From NCBI GenBank assembly GCA_963932145.1, contig OZ010596.1, forward strand, positions 77,569,752 through 77,633,751: DNA of 64,000 nt, written 5' to 3'. Origin of the DNA: Acanthosepion lycidas. Its lineage: Eukaryota; Mollusca; Cephalopoda; Sepiida; Sepiidae. Position 1 is the stretch's first letter; the number at the start of each line of letters is the position of its first letter. The translations under genes were made by a program, and so were the position numbers. This document shows positions 1 to 10,984 of the stretch, piece after piece. The notes below the pieces were generated by a model, which saw only the letters and a list, made by a program, of their open reading frames with translations, was not told the origin of the DNA and did no database searches.

Positions 1-235
1 GTGGAGCATAATGAGGAAAGAAGGCTTGGAGAATTTGATATGCATGGGGAATACTGATGGTAAGAGAAGCTGAGGAAAGCAATAAGAAACGAATTTGGCT
101 CATTTGAGTAAACTGATAGGGGAATAAAGATCATAAAAACAAAAAGGGGTCATAAATTAGTAAGAATAATGCAACATAAGATAGGATGTTATGGGAAGCC
201 ATGATCAGACACCTCCTGAAAGGATATGGCATACA
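1..235 (+). pseudogene. LINE RT C-terminal remnant (YSDD-type LINE), cut by window start
   Basis: The translation resembles the post-RT tail seen more fully at 10245-10720: a HNEERRLGEF-like stretch corresponds to HIMRKEGLDNL there, and the end (GGGAAGCCATGATCAG) matches the family end GAGCCATGATC. It has stops and frameshifts, so it is a dead 5'-truncated copy of a non-LTR retrotransposon. The true left end lies outside the window. Confidence 0.5.
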
Positions 236-261
236 GTGAAAGAGATACTGTGCTTGTGTGT

Positions 262-480
262 GGGTTTTAAATATTTCACCCCAAGCAAAGCTATAATGCC
301 ACTAGGATGCAAGAGGGAAAGAAAGAGAGGACAATAAAAGAACAGGTTTCAAGGAGACAGAAGATGATGATTGATGCTACATTTAAATATTTTAATATCA
401 TAGTTGATATGGAAACAGGAAGCCAGAAGAGTATTCCACAAGATGAAACTATTAGAATATAAATTACATTGAAATCATGA
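262..480 (-). pseudogene. CR1/jockey-like LINE 3' end
   Basis: On the minus strand this ends in the 3' segment shared by at least eight copies in the window (plus-strand form TTTCACCCCAAGCAAAG...CACTAGGATGCAAG). Upstream lies a decayed stretch matching the extreme C-terminus of the RT ORF. No open frame remains. It belongs to the same family as 19345-20235, 32108-32625, 36355-36620 and 49561-50085. Confidence 0.6.
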
Positions 481-606
481 CTTAGCTGCCAATCTAGTAC
501 TTAAATTCAAGAAATGAAGATACCAAAAAGAAAAGATGTGTGTGTGTGCGTATATAGATGCATTCGTATGCACACATTTTAAACCAATGTATGTATGTAC
601 AGCTGT

Positions 607-607
607 G

Positions 608-650
<43 letters not shown>
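607..650. repeat. (CA)n(TA)n microsatellite
   Basis: A compound dinucleotide run, CACACA then TATATA, ending at GCATGC. It produces short spurious open frames on both strands. Confidence 0.95.
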
Positions 651-659
651 GCATGCTCA

Positions 660-1512
660 CATAAGTCTAACATGTCTGCTGGTTCTTTTAGTTGTCTAAT
701 TCTCCTCTGTTCTATTATCTTGACGTCTTTCCACAAAGGTTAATGAACCACCATATACACTTCATACATGATCAGCTATACCTGATTTTAGTGTCTCTTC
801 TTGGACTGCAGCCTTTTAGAATATTATTTTCACTAAAAATAGAATTGGCAAATTGAAAGTTTCAGGAATATTTTATTGGTCTGAAGGAACAAAAATAATC
901 ATACATAATCTCCAAATCCTTGAAAGATTATTTTTTTTATAAAAATTCTACTGATGCACATATGATAAACATTTGACGGTCTAATTTTTTTTAAAACTTT
1001 TTTTTTATAATATATACCAATTATGTAGAAAATAGATAAAATGCAAATTGCTTTTCAGGGAGTATCAAGAAAGATCTTTATTCAAGGCAGTTCTGGCTTA
1101 GCTTTGTTCATAATTCTTTTTAACTTTATTCTAAAAGCTGTAATTTCAAAATTGGATTTAATCATGTTTTAGAAATTTTCAAAGACAAATGTTAAAAAAA
1201 GAAAGCCTACATGAAAGAATAGTACTGAAACGGGTTTGGACAGCAACTTTGTCAGCATTGGTCATGTGATGCAACTTGCATAATTTCTCTATGACTAGAA
1301 AAATACTTCTTTTCTGTAATAACACTAATTTATTCTGCATTATATCAAATACTTGACTATTTTTACCATTTTCTCTTTTGTGAGAATTGGAATTATAAAT
1401 AGAATTATGAATTATGTGAGGTTTGGGATTTTGAATGTTTAACTTTTCTCAAATTGTTTTCCATTCCTTGTCAGAAGTTGACTAATGTTATGAGGTCGTA
1501 TAATAAACAAAG
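660..1512. other. AT-rich spacer, nothing recognised
   Basis: No open frame, RNA gene or repeat boundary could be supported here. Oligo-T and oligo-A runs are frequent. Confidence 0.5.
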
Positions 1513-1851
1513 TACTGTATTTGACGGCATATAAGATGCACCCCAATTTCAGCAGAGCAAATCAAGAAAAAATTAGTAATTAGTTAAACTAGTAAACCTA
1601 CATATAGCATATAAGAAGACACATGGGGCACCTCGAGGCGGTGTATTAGTTAGCAAGCTTGTCTCACTAGAACAATTACAACTGAGTAATGAGTTCAATT
1701 CTTACTGGGTACCCCAAACATTTGACCTTGTGCCACATCTAAGCTATGCTTGGAAAATCACTATAAGAAGACACAGGGAAATTTTTAAAAATATTTTTAG
1801 TAAAAAAAAAAAGAAAAAAAAAGTGTGCCTTATATGTTGTCAAATACGGTA
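1513..1851. mobile_element. MITE with TACCGTATTTGAC termini, interrupted by a SINE
   Basis: The left end TACTGTATTTGACGGCATAT and the right end (reverse complement TACCGTATTTGACAACATAT) form imperfect terminal inverted repeats of about 28 bp. There is no coding capacity. A tRNA-derived SINE with its own duplication interrupts it (1624-1761). A MITE with similar but not identical TACCGTATAT ends lies at 52640-52871. Superfamily is uncertain; a Tc1/mariner or pogo relative is possible. Confidence 0.65.
1624..1761 (+). mobile_element. tRNA-derived SINE, about 138 bp, with 14-bp TSD
   Basis: The head carries pol III boxes: an A-box-like segment (GTGTATTAGTTAGC; other copies GTGTAATGGTTAGC) and a B-box-like segment (GAGTTCAATTC; other copies GAGTTCGATCC). 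The acceptor-like ends GGGCACC and GGTACCCC pair. The tail is GGCCTTGTGCCACATCTAAG...GCTTGGAAAATCAC. It is flanked by identical 14-bp copies of TATAAGAAGACACA at 1610-1623 and 1762-1775, proving a target-primed insertion into the surrounding MITE. Other copies are at 3236, 23545, 31125, 31799 and 46746. Confidence 0.9.
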
Positions 1852-1887
1852 TTTGGATTAGCAATCTTATTTATATTGTTTTAAATA

Positions 1888-2203
1888 CAGAAGGTCCTCA
1901 GGTTATGTTGGACCTGGCATGTGACATTTTGTGGTTATGGCATCATCTCACATAGTATGATACGTATTGTTGCATTATATGAGGAAGACGACCATTATAT
2001 CTACAATCCTGCACGCCATATCAAATTGTGCTGCATTCGCTATCTCTTGTGTCACTTTTTGGGATGCTTTTTGCCCTTCATTATGGCTTGCAAGATTCAG
2101 GCAGGATTGTGGGTGCTTATGTAGGTGAGTTCTGACCTGTGTCAAAAATCAGGTTATGTCACGCCATAGAAATGCATCGCTGATGTAAGTCAAGGACCCC
2201 CTG
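1888..2203. mobile_element. Tigger/pogo-like MITE, 316 bp
   Basis: Flanked by TA on both sides. The left end CAGAAGGTCCTCAGGTTATG and right end (reverse complement CAGGGGGTCCTTGACTTACA) are imperfect inverted repeats of about 25 bp. The CAG-start, GGTCC-rich termini and TA target site match the pogo/Tigger group of the Tc1/mariner superfamily. The interior shows no transposase; its short open frame is incidental. Confidence 0.7.
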
Positions 2204-2259
2204 TATCATTTTTCAACATATGGCTTTTTGATTTTTATTCCTTAAATTCAGTAATCTTT

Positions 2260-2262
<3 letters not shown>

Positions 2263-2297
<35 letters not shown>
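2263..2297. repeat. poly(T) run
   Basis: An uninterrupted T tract of about 35 bases, possibly the poly(A) tail of a minus-strand retroposon whose body is no longer recognisable to the right. Confidence 0.9.
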
Positions 2298-2302
<5 letters not shown>

Positions 2303-2509
2303 ATGAAATCCCAATTTAGTACATTAACTAAAATATAATATGGATTAGCAGAAGTGATATAAATTTAAGGAAGTCTATAGAAGCTACCAGCTAAATTATA
2401 GTTATTGAAAGAATATTGCATGAAGAATGAGAATAATTTAAAAACTCATAGAAAGAGAATGCATCTTTTAAGAACTTTAGACAAGAGACCAAATAACTTC
2501 TCAAATGCT

Positions 2510-3215
2510 ATTAATTTTTTATTAGTATTTCTTTCATCTTATTTCTAACTCAACCTACATTGTGTTTTTGATTCATTTTTGACTAATATTTCTTTCATCT
2601 TATTTCTCTTGCTTTTTATGCCAACTCCCAGATCATCATTCTACAATCATTACTAACTCAACCTACATTGTGTTTTTGATTCCTTTTTAGCTAATATTTC
2701 TTTCATCTTATTTCTGTTGCTTTTTATTTCAACTTCCAGATCATCATTCTACAATCATTACTAACTCAACCTACATTGCGTTTTTGATTCTTTGTTAGCT
2801 AATATTTCTTTCATCTTATTACTCTTGCTTTTTATCCCAACTTCCAGATCATCATTCTACAATCATTACTAACTCAACCTACATTGTGTTTTTGATTCCT
2901 TTTTAGCTAATATTTCTTTCATCTTATTTCTCTTGCTTTTTATCCCAACTCCCAGATCATCATTCTACAATCATTACTAACTCAACCTACATTGTGTTTT
3001 TGATTCCTTTTTAGCTAATATTTCTTTCATCTTATTTCTGTTGCTTTTTATCCCAACTCCCAGATTATCATTCTACAATCATTACTAACTCAACCTACAT
3101 TGTGTTTTTGATTCCCTTTTAGCTAATATTTCTTTCATCTTATTTCTGTTGCTTTTTATTTCAACTTCCAGATCATCATTCTAGAATCCTTACTAATTTA
3201 ATCTATAAAATGCCT
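2510..3215 (+). repeat. 108-bp tandem repeat, about six units
   Basis: The marker ACATTG recurs at 2557, 2665, 2773, 2881, 2989 and 3097, an exact 108-bp spacing. Each unit carries GCTAATATTTCTTTCATCTT, a TGCTTTTTAT segment, CCCAGATCATCATTCTACAA and CTCAACCTACATTGTG. Units differ by a few substitutions; indels are essentially absent in the core. The first and last units are partial. Confidence 0.95.
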
Positions 3216-3235
3216 CTTTAAGTACTCCATACCGC

Positions 3236-3336
3236 ATATTGCTAGAACTATTACAACTGAGAAGCTAGTTCAATCCTTACTAGATGCCCCACACTTTAGG
3301 CCTTGTGCTACATCTAAGATCTGCTTAGAAAATCAG
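3236..3336 (+). mobile_element. tRNA-derived SINE, 5'-truncated
   Basis: Starts at GCTAGAACTATTACAACTGAG and runs through the B-box region (TAGTTCAATCC), GATGCCCCACA and the tail GGCCTTGTGCTACATCTAAG...GAAAATCA. The A-box part is missing. Same family as 1624-1761. Confidence 0.75.
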
Positions 3337-3339
3337 AAT

Positions 3340-4330
3340 ACCACATCCCAAACAAATCTACAAATAAGTCAACAATCCTGCTTTCTCTCCTGATAGCAAT
3401 GGACTGATGACAAGGAGTGCTCCACTAATGACATAGGCATTCATTGTTGGGATAACAATGATATTGAATAGAAAATAAACATCCTTTCCCAAGTGTTCCA
3501 AGAAATAGGACTCAAGATAAACCTTTCCAAAACAAACTATTATCTGGAATTGAAAACAGTAATAGCACATATCCTGAATCTATTATAAAAATTCAGGATG
3601 TAAAATTAGAAAATACTAAACACTCCAAATATGCTGATGTATGGATCAGTTATAAAAAATTTAGTATAGTTTAAGAAATTGAACATAGAATAGGCTGCGA
3701 TAGAGGTAGTTTTGTCCAACACCGCAAACTGCTACAAAATTGAAACAATAACCTGATAATTTAAGTTAGGTTCTTAAATAGCCTTGTCAAATCCAGACTT
3801 TCATATGGATGCCATGCATGGCGTTAAACTTGTTTAGAAATATCTAAACTGTCAGTGGTTAAAGATGGATTTGAATGAATGAAACGTGAAGGTCTTCGCA
3901 AGGAATATCCTTGTTCAAAATTTGTAGATTGGCAGAATCACAAAGAAAGATCTGTACCAAATAATAGAAACCATGTCACTAGAAGCCTTTCCTCACCAGC
4001 AACAGCTAAAATGGATATCACATGTAACTCAAAGAAAATATAATAAATATGTTGATGTTCCATGCTACTACAAACAAAAGGTTAGGAAGGAAACCTCCAT
4101 CAGTACTGGAAAGAGCAGCTCCTGGGCTTGAGAAACCTATTCTTATGAAAAATTGTTTTAAGAGAAAGATTTTATAAATTACAACCAACAGCAGTACATG
4201 GTCAAAGAATGTCAGATGTTTCCTTATAAGGAAACTGCTCATATTACTATACAAAACATGGCTGCTTCTCAGATGTGAAAACCACCTGTCTTTATGCTGG
4301 TAACATGTGGTCTTTCTGTCGGATGACCGT
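3340..4330 (+). pseudogene. RTE/BovB-like LINE reverse transcriptase remnant
   Basis: Translating the plus strand in shifting frames gives pieces that line up with LINE reverse transcriptases: a DDIG-like block near 3430, FQEIGLKIN-like near 3500, and KSRLSYGCHAWRLTCLEIS near 3800, which resembles the SVLLYG(S/C)E.WR..E segment after the RT palm. Stops and frameshifts abound. The 4075-4245 part recurs inverted at 41815-41960, so it belongs to a dispersed family. Clade is uncertain; it differs from the LINEs at 7290 and 4585. Confidence 0.5.
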
Positions 4331-4584
4331 TAATAAAGTCTAATGAGGATTTGTTTGGTATTCTTAATTTTTGACAGTCATTCTAAGCTTGTTAGAAATA
4401 CTAATCTGGAATTGCCTTACCTTATTTGTCAGGGGACTTCTCTTAATGCTCACTAGATGGTGTTGTATGAAGCAGTATGAAAGGGAAGAACTTCAACCCT
4501 TTCTCTTTCTTCAACCACAGGATGCCATAGTGATAAACCGCATGGTGCAGACAGGATTTTTTCACTTTTTCTGAGCTATATTGT

Positions 4585-4960
4585 TTTGTATATATCTCTG
4601 ATGACTTATGGAAGTGAGACATAGACATTCAATGTCACCACTGCAGAGAACCTTACTATGGTCCAACATAAAATTGAGTGAATCCTGCTCAGCATCACCT
4701 TACATGACAGGAAGAACAACACTTGGATTTGACAGAAGACTAGCATAAAACACATAACTGAGAAGAGGAGCAAATATGGATGGGCTGGCAACGTCTCTTG
4801 TCTTGGAGATAGCAGGTGGACTATTAGAGTGGCAGAGTGTCAAATAATACGACGGTAGAAAACAATTAGAGGGCAACTAAAGGCAAGTTGATGTAAGGAT
4901 CTGACCCAATACTTCCCCCCCCCGGCCCAGTATGGCCATGATAGGAAATGCTGCAGGTCA
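4585..4960 (+). pseudogene. second RTE-type LINE, RT C-terminal remnant
   Basis: The translation includes LMTYGSET-TFNVTTAENL and MVQHKIE-ILLSITLHDRK, then ITEKRSKYGWAGNVS and SRWTIRVAECQ. These correspond to the post-catalytic LxYGxExW, R.MLGI.L.DR and KWxWAGHVAR...RWxxRVLEW signatures common in mollusc RTE-type LINEs. Several stops show it is dead. It differs from the family at 7290-8165. Confidence 0.7.
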
Positions 4961-5022
4961 TCTAAGTGATAATGTCCTAGATTTGAATTTATTGGAATAC
5001 AAAATTTAAATTTTTAATAATA

Positions 5023-5193
5023 CAGTGTAACCCGGATATAAGAGAGTTGTCGGGACCGGATAAGAAGTCTCTTATATCAGTGTTTCTCTTATATCCGGGT
5101 TTGGTCTATTTTGTTTAGGTAAGTATGGCTCTAATTTGGGACAAGATAAAATTTCTCTTATAACCGGGTTACTCTTATATCCGGGTTACACTG
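5023..5193 (+). mobile_element. pogo-like MITE, CAGTGTAACCC family, copy 1
   Basis: Perfect inverted termini CAGTGTAACCCGGATATAAG, flanked by TA on both sides. Inside are GTTGTCGGGACCGGA, further ATATCCGGGT repeats, and GTATGGCTCTAATTTGGGAC. There is no ORF. Other copies: 22829-22996, 45737-45873, 48117-48270. CAGTG ends plus a TA target suggest the pogo/Tigger group. Confidence 0.85.
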
Positions 5194-5199
5194 TATTAC

Positions 5200-6375
5200 C
5201 AAATGCTGTCAAGGTATTTTAGAAAAGGCATATTTGTAATATATTAGCATGTTAAAAAAGAAAAGAAGTCTATTACACTACTTAAAAGTAAAGTAAACAA
5301 TACTTATTCAAACTGCTTTTCTAACGACAAAACTATTTTAAGGTAAACTTTGAAATCATCCGAGCAGGTAAGTAAGTAAAAGTCTATACAATATTTTTTA
5401 TTATGTAGACAACTGTTTGTTTTCTCTGTGTTTGTGCATTCTATGCAGGATTTTTTCTTTCTCACCTGATTTTTGTGGGTGTGGTATCTTGAAAGTTGTC
5501 AAAAGGATGACAAGCTAGCAGACGCTCAGAGAAAAATCATGAGTAAATATTAAATATAGACATTTATTTATGGCCTCTAAACCGTAAACATATTTTAATA
5601 GATATTTCTTAATTTTCATGAGGTCTTTATTCAATAAACTTTATTCTTTGACATTCATTTGATCTCTGTTAATTAAACTTATCAAAACTGATCTTTCTAG
5701 AATGTTATTTCAATCAAAAATTAGTTGATTGTAAAAGTACAATATGAATAAAGTCAAAATGAAAAATTATGTTAGTTGATGCGTTTCATCTTCTGAGGGA
5801 CTTTATCAAGGCAAAATGCAAGGATTTTATTTTGTAATAAGTATTTATATACAAAAGCAAAAATATTGGTTTTTCAAAATTTTAAACTTGGGAATGCTCA
5901 TGAATATTCATGAGGTTAGCCGAAATGTCAGTCAAGCTATGGAGGGCACAAAGTGACACAATTCAATGTCTAATACATGAAAATGAATAAGTGATGTTTA
6001 GAATCTTCTTTTGTGCAAATTGGTATTTAAATTATTTTAGCTTGGGATTAATTTGTTATATATTTTGAATAACATGAGGTCATGTGTTTTACCATTTTTC
6101 TTTTAATTTTTGTACATTTTTATAGTCATGTATGTTGGTTTGGGAAAGAAGTAATTCTTTCAAGAATGGAGATATTGGAAGAAATCTGGGGCACAGATTT
6201 ATATTTTTATAAGATTCAATAGTGGCACTCTTGAGAATTTTCCTTCTAAGTAATTTACTTACTCTTTTGATAAGTGTGGCATTCTTTAGATTAAAGTTAT
6301 AGGTGAATTTATTTCTATGTATAACTAATGCATTTGATAAATTGTTGTGTATAAGGTCCCTTTTGTGTTCATAGA
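5200..6375. other. AT-rich spacer
   Basis: No coding or RNA feature is supported. A phrase near 5790 (TTCATCTTCTGAGGGACTTTAT) resembles one near 41270 (CCTCTGAGGAACTTTATCAC), suggesting an old dispersed repeat. Confidence 0.4.
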
Positions 6376-6376
6376 T

Positions 6377-6379
<3 letters not shown>

Positions 6380-6415
<36 letters not shown>
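6380..6415. repeat. poly(T) run
   Basis: About 36 consecutive T bases. They create spurious poly-F and poly-K open frames on the two strands. Confidence 0.95.
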
Positions 6416-7034
6416 CATTTCTGCAAGTTTCCTGAATGTTTTGTGGGGAATATTTCTGACTATTTTATATATGCCTGCTTCAGAATTGTGACTGTAAAGA
6501 CTTCAATGAAAGTTTTTTTGTTTTTTATTTGTCATAGAAAAAAATTAATGATTCGCATATGTTTTTATTTATTTATTTAAAAAAAATTGTGTTAACATCA
6601 AGACAATTTTGAATGATCTGTTTTCTGTGGTGCTTTGGTAGCTTATGCCATAGTTGTTGGAGGCTGAGAGCTTGGGGAGGGAAAATGAATTGTACATTTT
6701 CAGGACAAATTTCCTTCTGCCCACCCCGTGTAAAATTTTCTCCCCTATTCCTACAGATTGTGATATAATGTTGTATTCAGTGCTATAGTATGAAAATTAA
6801 GTGCATTTAATGTTATTAGTCTTATTAGTACTTCAAAATGTAGACGGTAATGGTTCTCCACGGTTTCTATTTCATTATTATTTTTGATTTGCTGTCTTCT
6901 TAAGAAAGATGGTGAAGTGATTTGCCATAGCTTTCTTAACAATTTGGAATTCAGAATTTTCCTTCCCCTAGACTGACTGCTACTCAAGGCTAGAGAGCCT
7001 AGCAAAATGTTATTTAAGCTATAGCTGAAAGGAG

Positions 7035-7110
7035 AAGACAGATTCATGCTTTTCCCAAGGGTATTTGTGTGAAAGTGAATGCAACCTAGAATTTGAACTC
7101 ACTTTGCTAA
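7035..7110 (-). mobile_element. SINE body fragment
   Basis: AGACAGATTCATGCTTTTCC and AAGGGTATTTGTGTGAAAGT match the body of the 5S-tRNA composite SINE in minus orientation (compare 45120-45200). The adjoining TAGAATTTGAACTCACTTTG looks like its B-box region. Heads are not visible. Confidence 0.45.
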
Positions 7111-7289
7111 TTCCATTTTCTGTGCTGGTAGCCATCATGCAACATGCACATTCTTCTGCATATACAATAATGTATTTAAAATGTCTTTTTAATTAGCCTG
7201 TAAGTTTCTAAAATCTTCAAATCTATCATATAAATTCCAAAGTGAGAAGGCCAAAAATATATGTACACTTATCATCTTGAAACGTCCAC

Positions 7290-8165
7290 TTTTATAAGTT
7301 TTTTTTTTTTTTCTCACTAGACCTTTTCAACTTAAACAGGGAAACCATTCTGATAGAATTAGAAATCCTACCAGAATTCATTATTGGCGGCCCCAATCTT
7401 AATGACACAAGATATTCAGATGACACAGTGCTGATAGCAGAAACAGAAAGTAAACTACCAGAACTTCTACAGAAAGTAGTGAAGGAAAGCAAGAAGAAAG
7501 GACTAAGTATCAATGGAAGAAAACTGAATGTATAGTTGTTAGCAAAAGGGACAGGCCAGGATTCACATTACAAATAGGAGATACCAAAATCAGTTGGGTG
7601 TAACAATTTAGATATCTGGAAATATGACATGGATGGAAACTTTGACATGGAAATCTGAAGATGCATTGGGATAGCAAAAGATGCCTTTCGAAAGCTGAGC
7701 AAAGTATTAAGAAAGAGGAAAATATCATTAGAAACAAGAGTACTAAACTATTATGTAATATCAGTCATTCTATATGACCATGAATACTGGAAAATCTCAT
7801 CAAAGATGAAGAAGAGACTTGAAGCACCAGAAATGAGGCAAGCATGGACTGAACATGTCAGCAACGACAGTTTTAGAGACAATGGCAATAAAAAGTGCAC
7901 ATATGCTCAACATGAGGAACAGAGTTGAAATTTCTAGGTATATAATGAGAAAGAGGGCTTGGAAATTTTGATACTCACAGGACGGATTGAAGACAAGAGA
8001 GGAAAGCAATAACTGGCAAGCTTGAGTGAATGGATGTCAGCAGAGTTTGGGAAATATGACAAAAAATGAAATTCAATAAGAGCTACAAATTATAGGAAAT
8101 TGTGAAGAGCCATGATTACCAACATCCTGAGGAGACACAGCATATAGAAGATGTATTTACTAATT
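7290..8165 (+). pseudogene. LINE reverse transcriptase remnant with YSDD box
   Basis: The longest readable frame gives NDTRYSDDTVLIAETESKL followed by a block ending KKKGLSINGRKLNV: RT palm motif C (usually YADD, here YSDD) and motif D. Later frames give DAFRKLSKVL, ISLETRVLNYYVISVILYD and KMKKRLEAPEMRQAWTEHVS, then a decayed IMRKEGLENLILTG-like tail. Motif order matches RTE-type LINEs of invertebrates. Multiple stops and an early stop after the LNV block inactivate it. The end at about 8130 (GAGCCATGATTACC) is shared with 10695. Confidence 0.8.
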
Positions 8166-8199
8166 CCATATACTGAATTTTTATGATGGATTTAGAGTA

Positions 8200-8365
8200 A
8201 GTACCATCACTGATTTTATTCCAATTCCAGATTGTCTTTTTGTCTTTGGTTTTATTTTGAGCCCTTTTTCTTGGAATACGTGGATGTTGATCTTTTGTTC
8301 TAGATCATTCTTCTCCCAACTACGAATGCCTATGTCATCAGCATCACTTTCCCACTAATGAACTG
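8200..8365 (-). pseudogene. LINE RT palm fragment (ADDIGI motif)
   Basis: On the minus strand: DADDIGIRSWEKNDLEQKIN, then FQEKGLKI, i.e. RT motif C (x-A-D-D) and motif D. It resembles the element at 3340-4330 rather than the YSDD copy beside it. Only about 55 codons can be aligned. Confidence 0.6.
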
Positions 8366-8369
8366 ACAA

Positions 8370-9030
8370 AATTGATCCACCAGTGAAATGACCCAGCTGT
8401 GGTTGGCAACCTAATATTTACTAGGCTTTATTTAGTCTGGCACAAGGTCACAAAAATGATGTCCAATTCATAGCACAAATAGTTCACGAGGTCAGTTTGC
8501 TGATCCTCTGGCTTCCTGGACAAGACTTGCTATGGTTGCATTTAAAAAAAAAAAAAAAAAAAACATCTTGGATGTTATGTGATACTTTTTGGACAATTTT
8601 TGTTGCTGCTTGAAATAAATAAAGCTGCCCCCCCCCACGTATTGTTTTCAGTATGTGGCAGCAGCCAGTTTAAAGAAGAGTATTTTGGGAGGTGGGGAGG
8701 TATGCAGGGACTGATAGTAAAGCAAGAAAAAATCCCTCACTACAAAAAAACAAAAAAAAAAAAAACAAACTGGATGAATAAAAGTAGGATTTAATTTAAG
8801 TTTAAAAGCCAATCCTGTTTTGTCTGTGTAGAAATGAGAACTTGTTACTTTCATCTTTATTCTGAATTTTTCAAGCATACAAATGAATAATCTTGTAAAA
8901 GTTTAATATAGAAAGAAAGAATAGTCAAAAAGGGAAAAAAAATTCAATTAGTTTGGTTGATTTTACGACATGCCAATCCTTGTTGAGTAATTCAATGTTG
9001 GGATCAGTTTTATTGTATAAAATTATGTTT
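8370..9030. other. spacer with oligo-A/C runs
   Basis: Contains a LINE/SINE-like tail phrase (TTTAGTCTGGCACAAGGTCA, 8431-8450), an A-run at 8544-8562 and a C-run near 8628. No gene is supported. Confidence 0.4.
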
Positions 9031-9490
9031 GATATATTTATATTTGAATCTGTGATAATTTACTTGTTTCGTGGATAGGTAAATATTGGTCATTTATATC
9101 TGAGGTTGTAAGCATTTACTTGGTCCAGGGGTAGGTAAACGTTAGATGTTTATATTTGAGTGTATAAGATTTTATATAGTTTGGAATAGGTAAATATTTG
9201 TGTATTATATCTAACTGTATAAGCATTTATATGGTCTTGGGGATTGGCCATTTATAAGCATTTACTTAGGTAAATATTGATTGTTTAGATTTAAAATTAT
9301 AAAAACTTTCTACACTTGATGATAGATATTGGCCATTTATATCTGAGTCTATAAGAATTTAATTGGTTCAGAAATAGGTAAATATTGTTTGTATTTGAGC
9401 TCATGACCATTTACTTAGTTTGAATATAGATAAATACTGCTTGTTTATATTTGAGTCTGTAAGCATTTAATTGGTTTGGGGATAGGTAGG
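9030..9490 (+). repeat. degenerate ~57-bp tandem array
   Basis: A phrase like ATAGGTAAATATTGGTTGTTTATATTTGAGTC followed by TGTAAGCATTTACTTGGTTT recurs about eight times with unit lengths of roughly 53-60 bp (anchors near 9078, 9131, 9189, 9270, 9328, 9378, 9430, 9484). Units are much more diverged than the 108-bp array, so it is older. Confidence 0.75.
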
Positions 9491-9734
9491 GCATGGTGTG
9501 GGTCAAACCAGATTAATACCTGCTTAGTAAATACCTTAGGATTTACATCATCAGGTTGAGGTTAACAAGTCAGTTTTGGAAACTATTAAATACTACTGTA
9601 GAGAGATTGAATCTCATTAGTGCTCCACAGTTGTAGTCTTGAGCCAGACTATGCTAAACTTAAGTAATGCCTACTAAGTACTTACACTATAGAGTAACAA
9701 GTTAGTCTCATAGATCCTTAATTACCATTGTAAT

Positions 9735-10038
9735 GAGTTCAGATATGCACATAGTGTAGCAATTATCAGCACAAAATGAGAAATCAGTGTCCCAAGTTTA
9801 TTGCATTCCCTTTCATACAAATCCCCTTGAGATAGGTATGAAGACATCTCTTCTCTCTCAGCCAGCTTTAAATAACCCACAAGCGGTTCAGCCATTAAAA
9901 ATAATCACTCTCCCCCTTATGGGTTAAATAGCAGAGTAGACTGGACTCTCTTGGCAACCAGTCTAGAAGGACAAAATTCAAAACAGATAGGGCGTGAGAC
10001 TGGCAAGTCTACCCTGTAAAAAAAAAAAAAAAAAAACT
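9735..10038 (+). mobile_element. SINE-like retroposon with poly(A) tail
   Basis: Begins with a tRNA-like phrase (TAGTGTAGCAATTATCAGCAC). It continues through CTTTAAATAACCCACAAGCGG, shared with the 3' tail of the composite SINE, and CAACCAGTCTAGAAGGAC, then ends in about 20 A bases. A related head lies at 10195-10245. Confidence 0.55.
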
Positions 10039-10244
10039 ACTTGGTACAGAAATTACCGCAGAAACACTTACCGTTATAAGGCTGTGGCTCTGTTATCTGC
10101 AGAAACTGAGGAGGAGTAGATAATGAAGTCAATCATCATTGGGTACTCCAGTCTTGTGAGGCTGAATCAAATAAATCTAAGTTTTATCAATATTTGGGTC
10201 ATGTAGCAGTTATCAGCACATAAAGTGTAATCGTGGAGCTGAAT

Positions 10245-10720
10245 TCAAATTCTTATGCCTTTCAAAAGCTAAGCAAAGTATTAAGAAATAATTTTGTCAG
10301 AAACAAAGAAAAGAGTACAGAGCTGCTATATAGTATCAGTCAATTCTGCACAATTTTCTCACAGATGAAGAAGAGACTTGAAACAACAGAAACATGATTC
10401 TGCAGAAGGATGCTGAGAATACCATGGGCTGAACATGTGAGCAACAACAAAGTTTCAGAGAAAATAGAAACAAAAGACACTTATAGGAAGAGACTGTTGA
10501 AATTTCTAGGACACATAATGAGGAAAGAAGGCTTGGATAATTTGATACTTACAGGACAGATAGAAGGCAAAAGGAACAGAGGAAAAGAACACATAACCTA
10601 CCTAGTGAGCTTGAGTAAAGAGATGGTAGAACAATAGTTTAGCAGGGATAATAAAAAAGGCAATTTATTAAGAGCTACAAAGGATAGGAAATTGTGAAGA
10701 GCCATGATCGCCAATGTCCT
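10245..10720 (+). pseudogene. YSDD-type LINE, RT C-terminal part
   Basis: An open stretch at 10410-10637 encodes MLRIPWAEHVSNNKV, then KFLGHIMRKEGLDNLILTG and EGKRNRGKEHITYLVSLSK. This is the conserved tail after the RT domain in RTE-type LINEs (usually W.R..TN..V, FFGHI.R...LE.L...G...GKR.RGR). Upstream AFQKLSK-like and EKSTELLYSISQ-like pieces are broken by frameshifts. It ends with GAAGAGCCATGATC. It is the best preserved of three copies (1-235, 7290-8165). Confidence 0.8.
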
Positions 10721-10984
10721 GAAGGGACAGTGTACATTGAAGTAGTTGTCCATTCTGCTCATTTCAGACAAATGCTCTTGGCAAACGTATCAATCGTTTC
10801 TTCCCATAGCTGGGGATTAAATAGCAAGCTGGCCTTGAGTGGTAGCCAGTCTAGAAGGACTATGCTGAATTTAAAACAGTGGAAAAGGCAATGGGACACC
10901 CAAGAAATAAAACTAGTTATATTTCCTCATTGCTGATCAGACACCAAACTACTGCCAATCTCAATTGATGTCCCCTTGGGGAAG

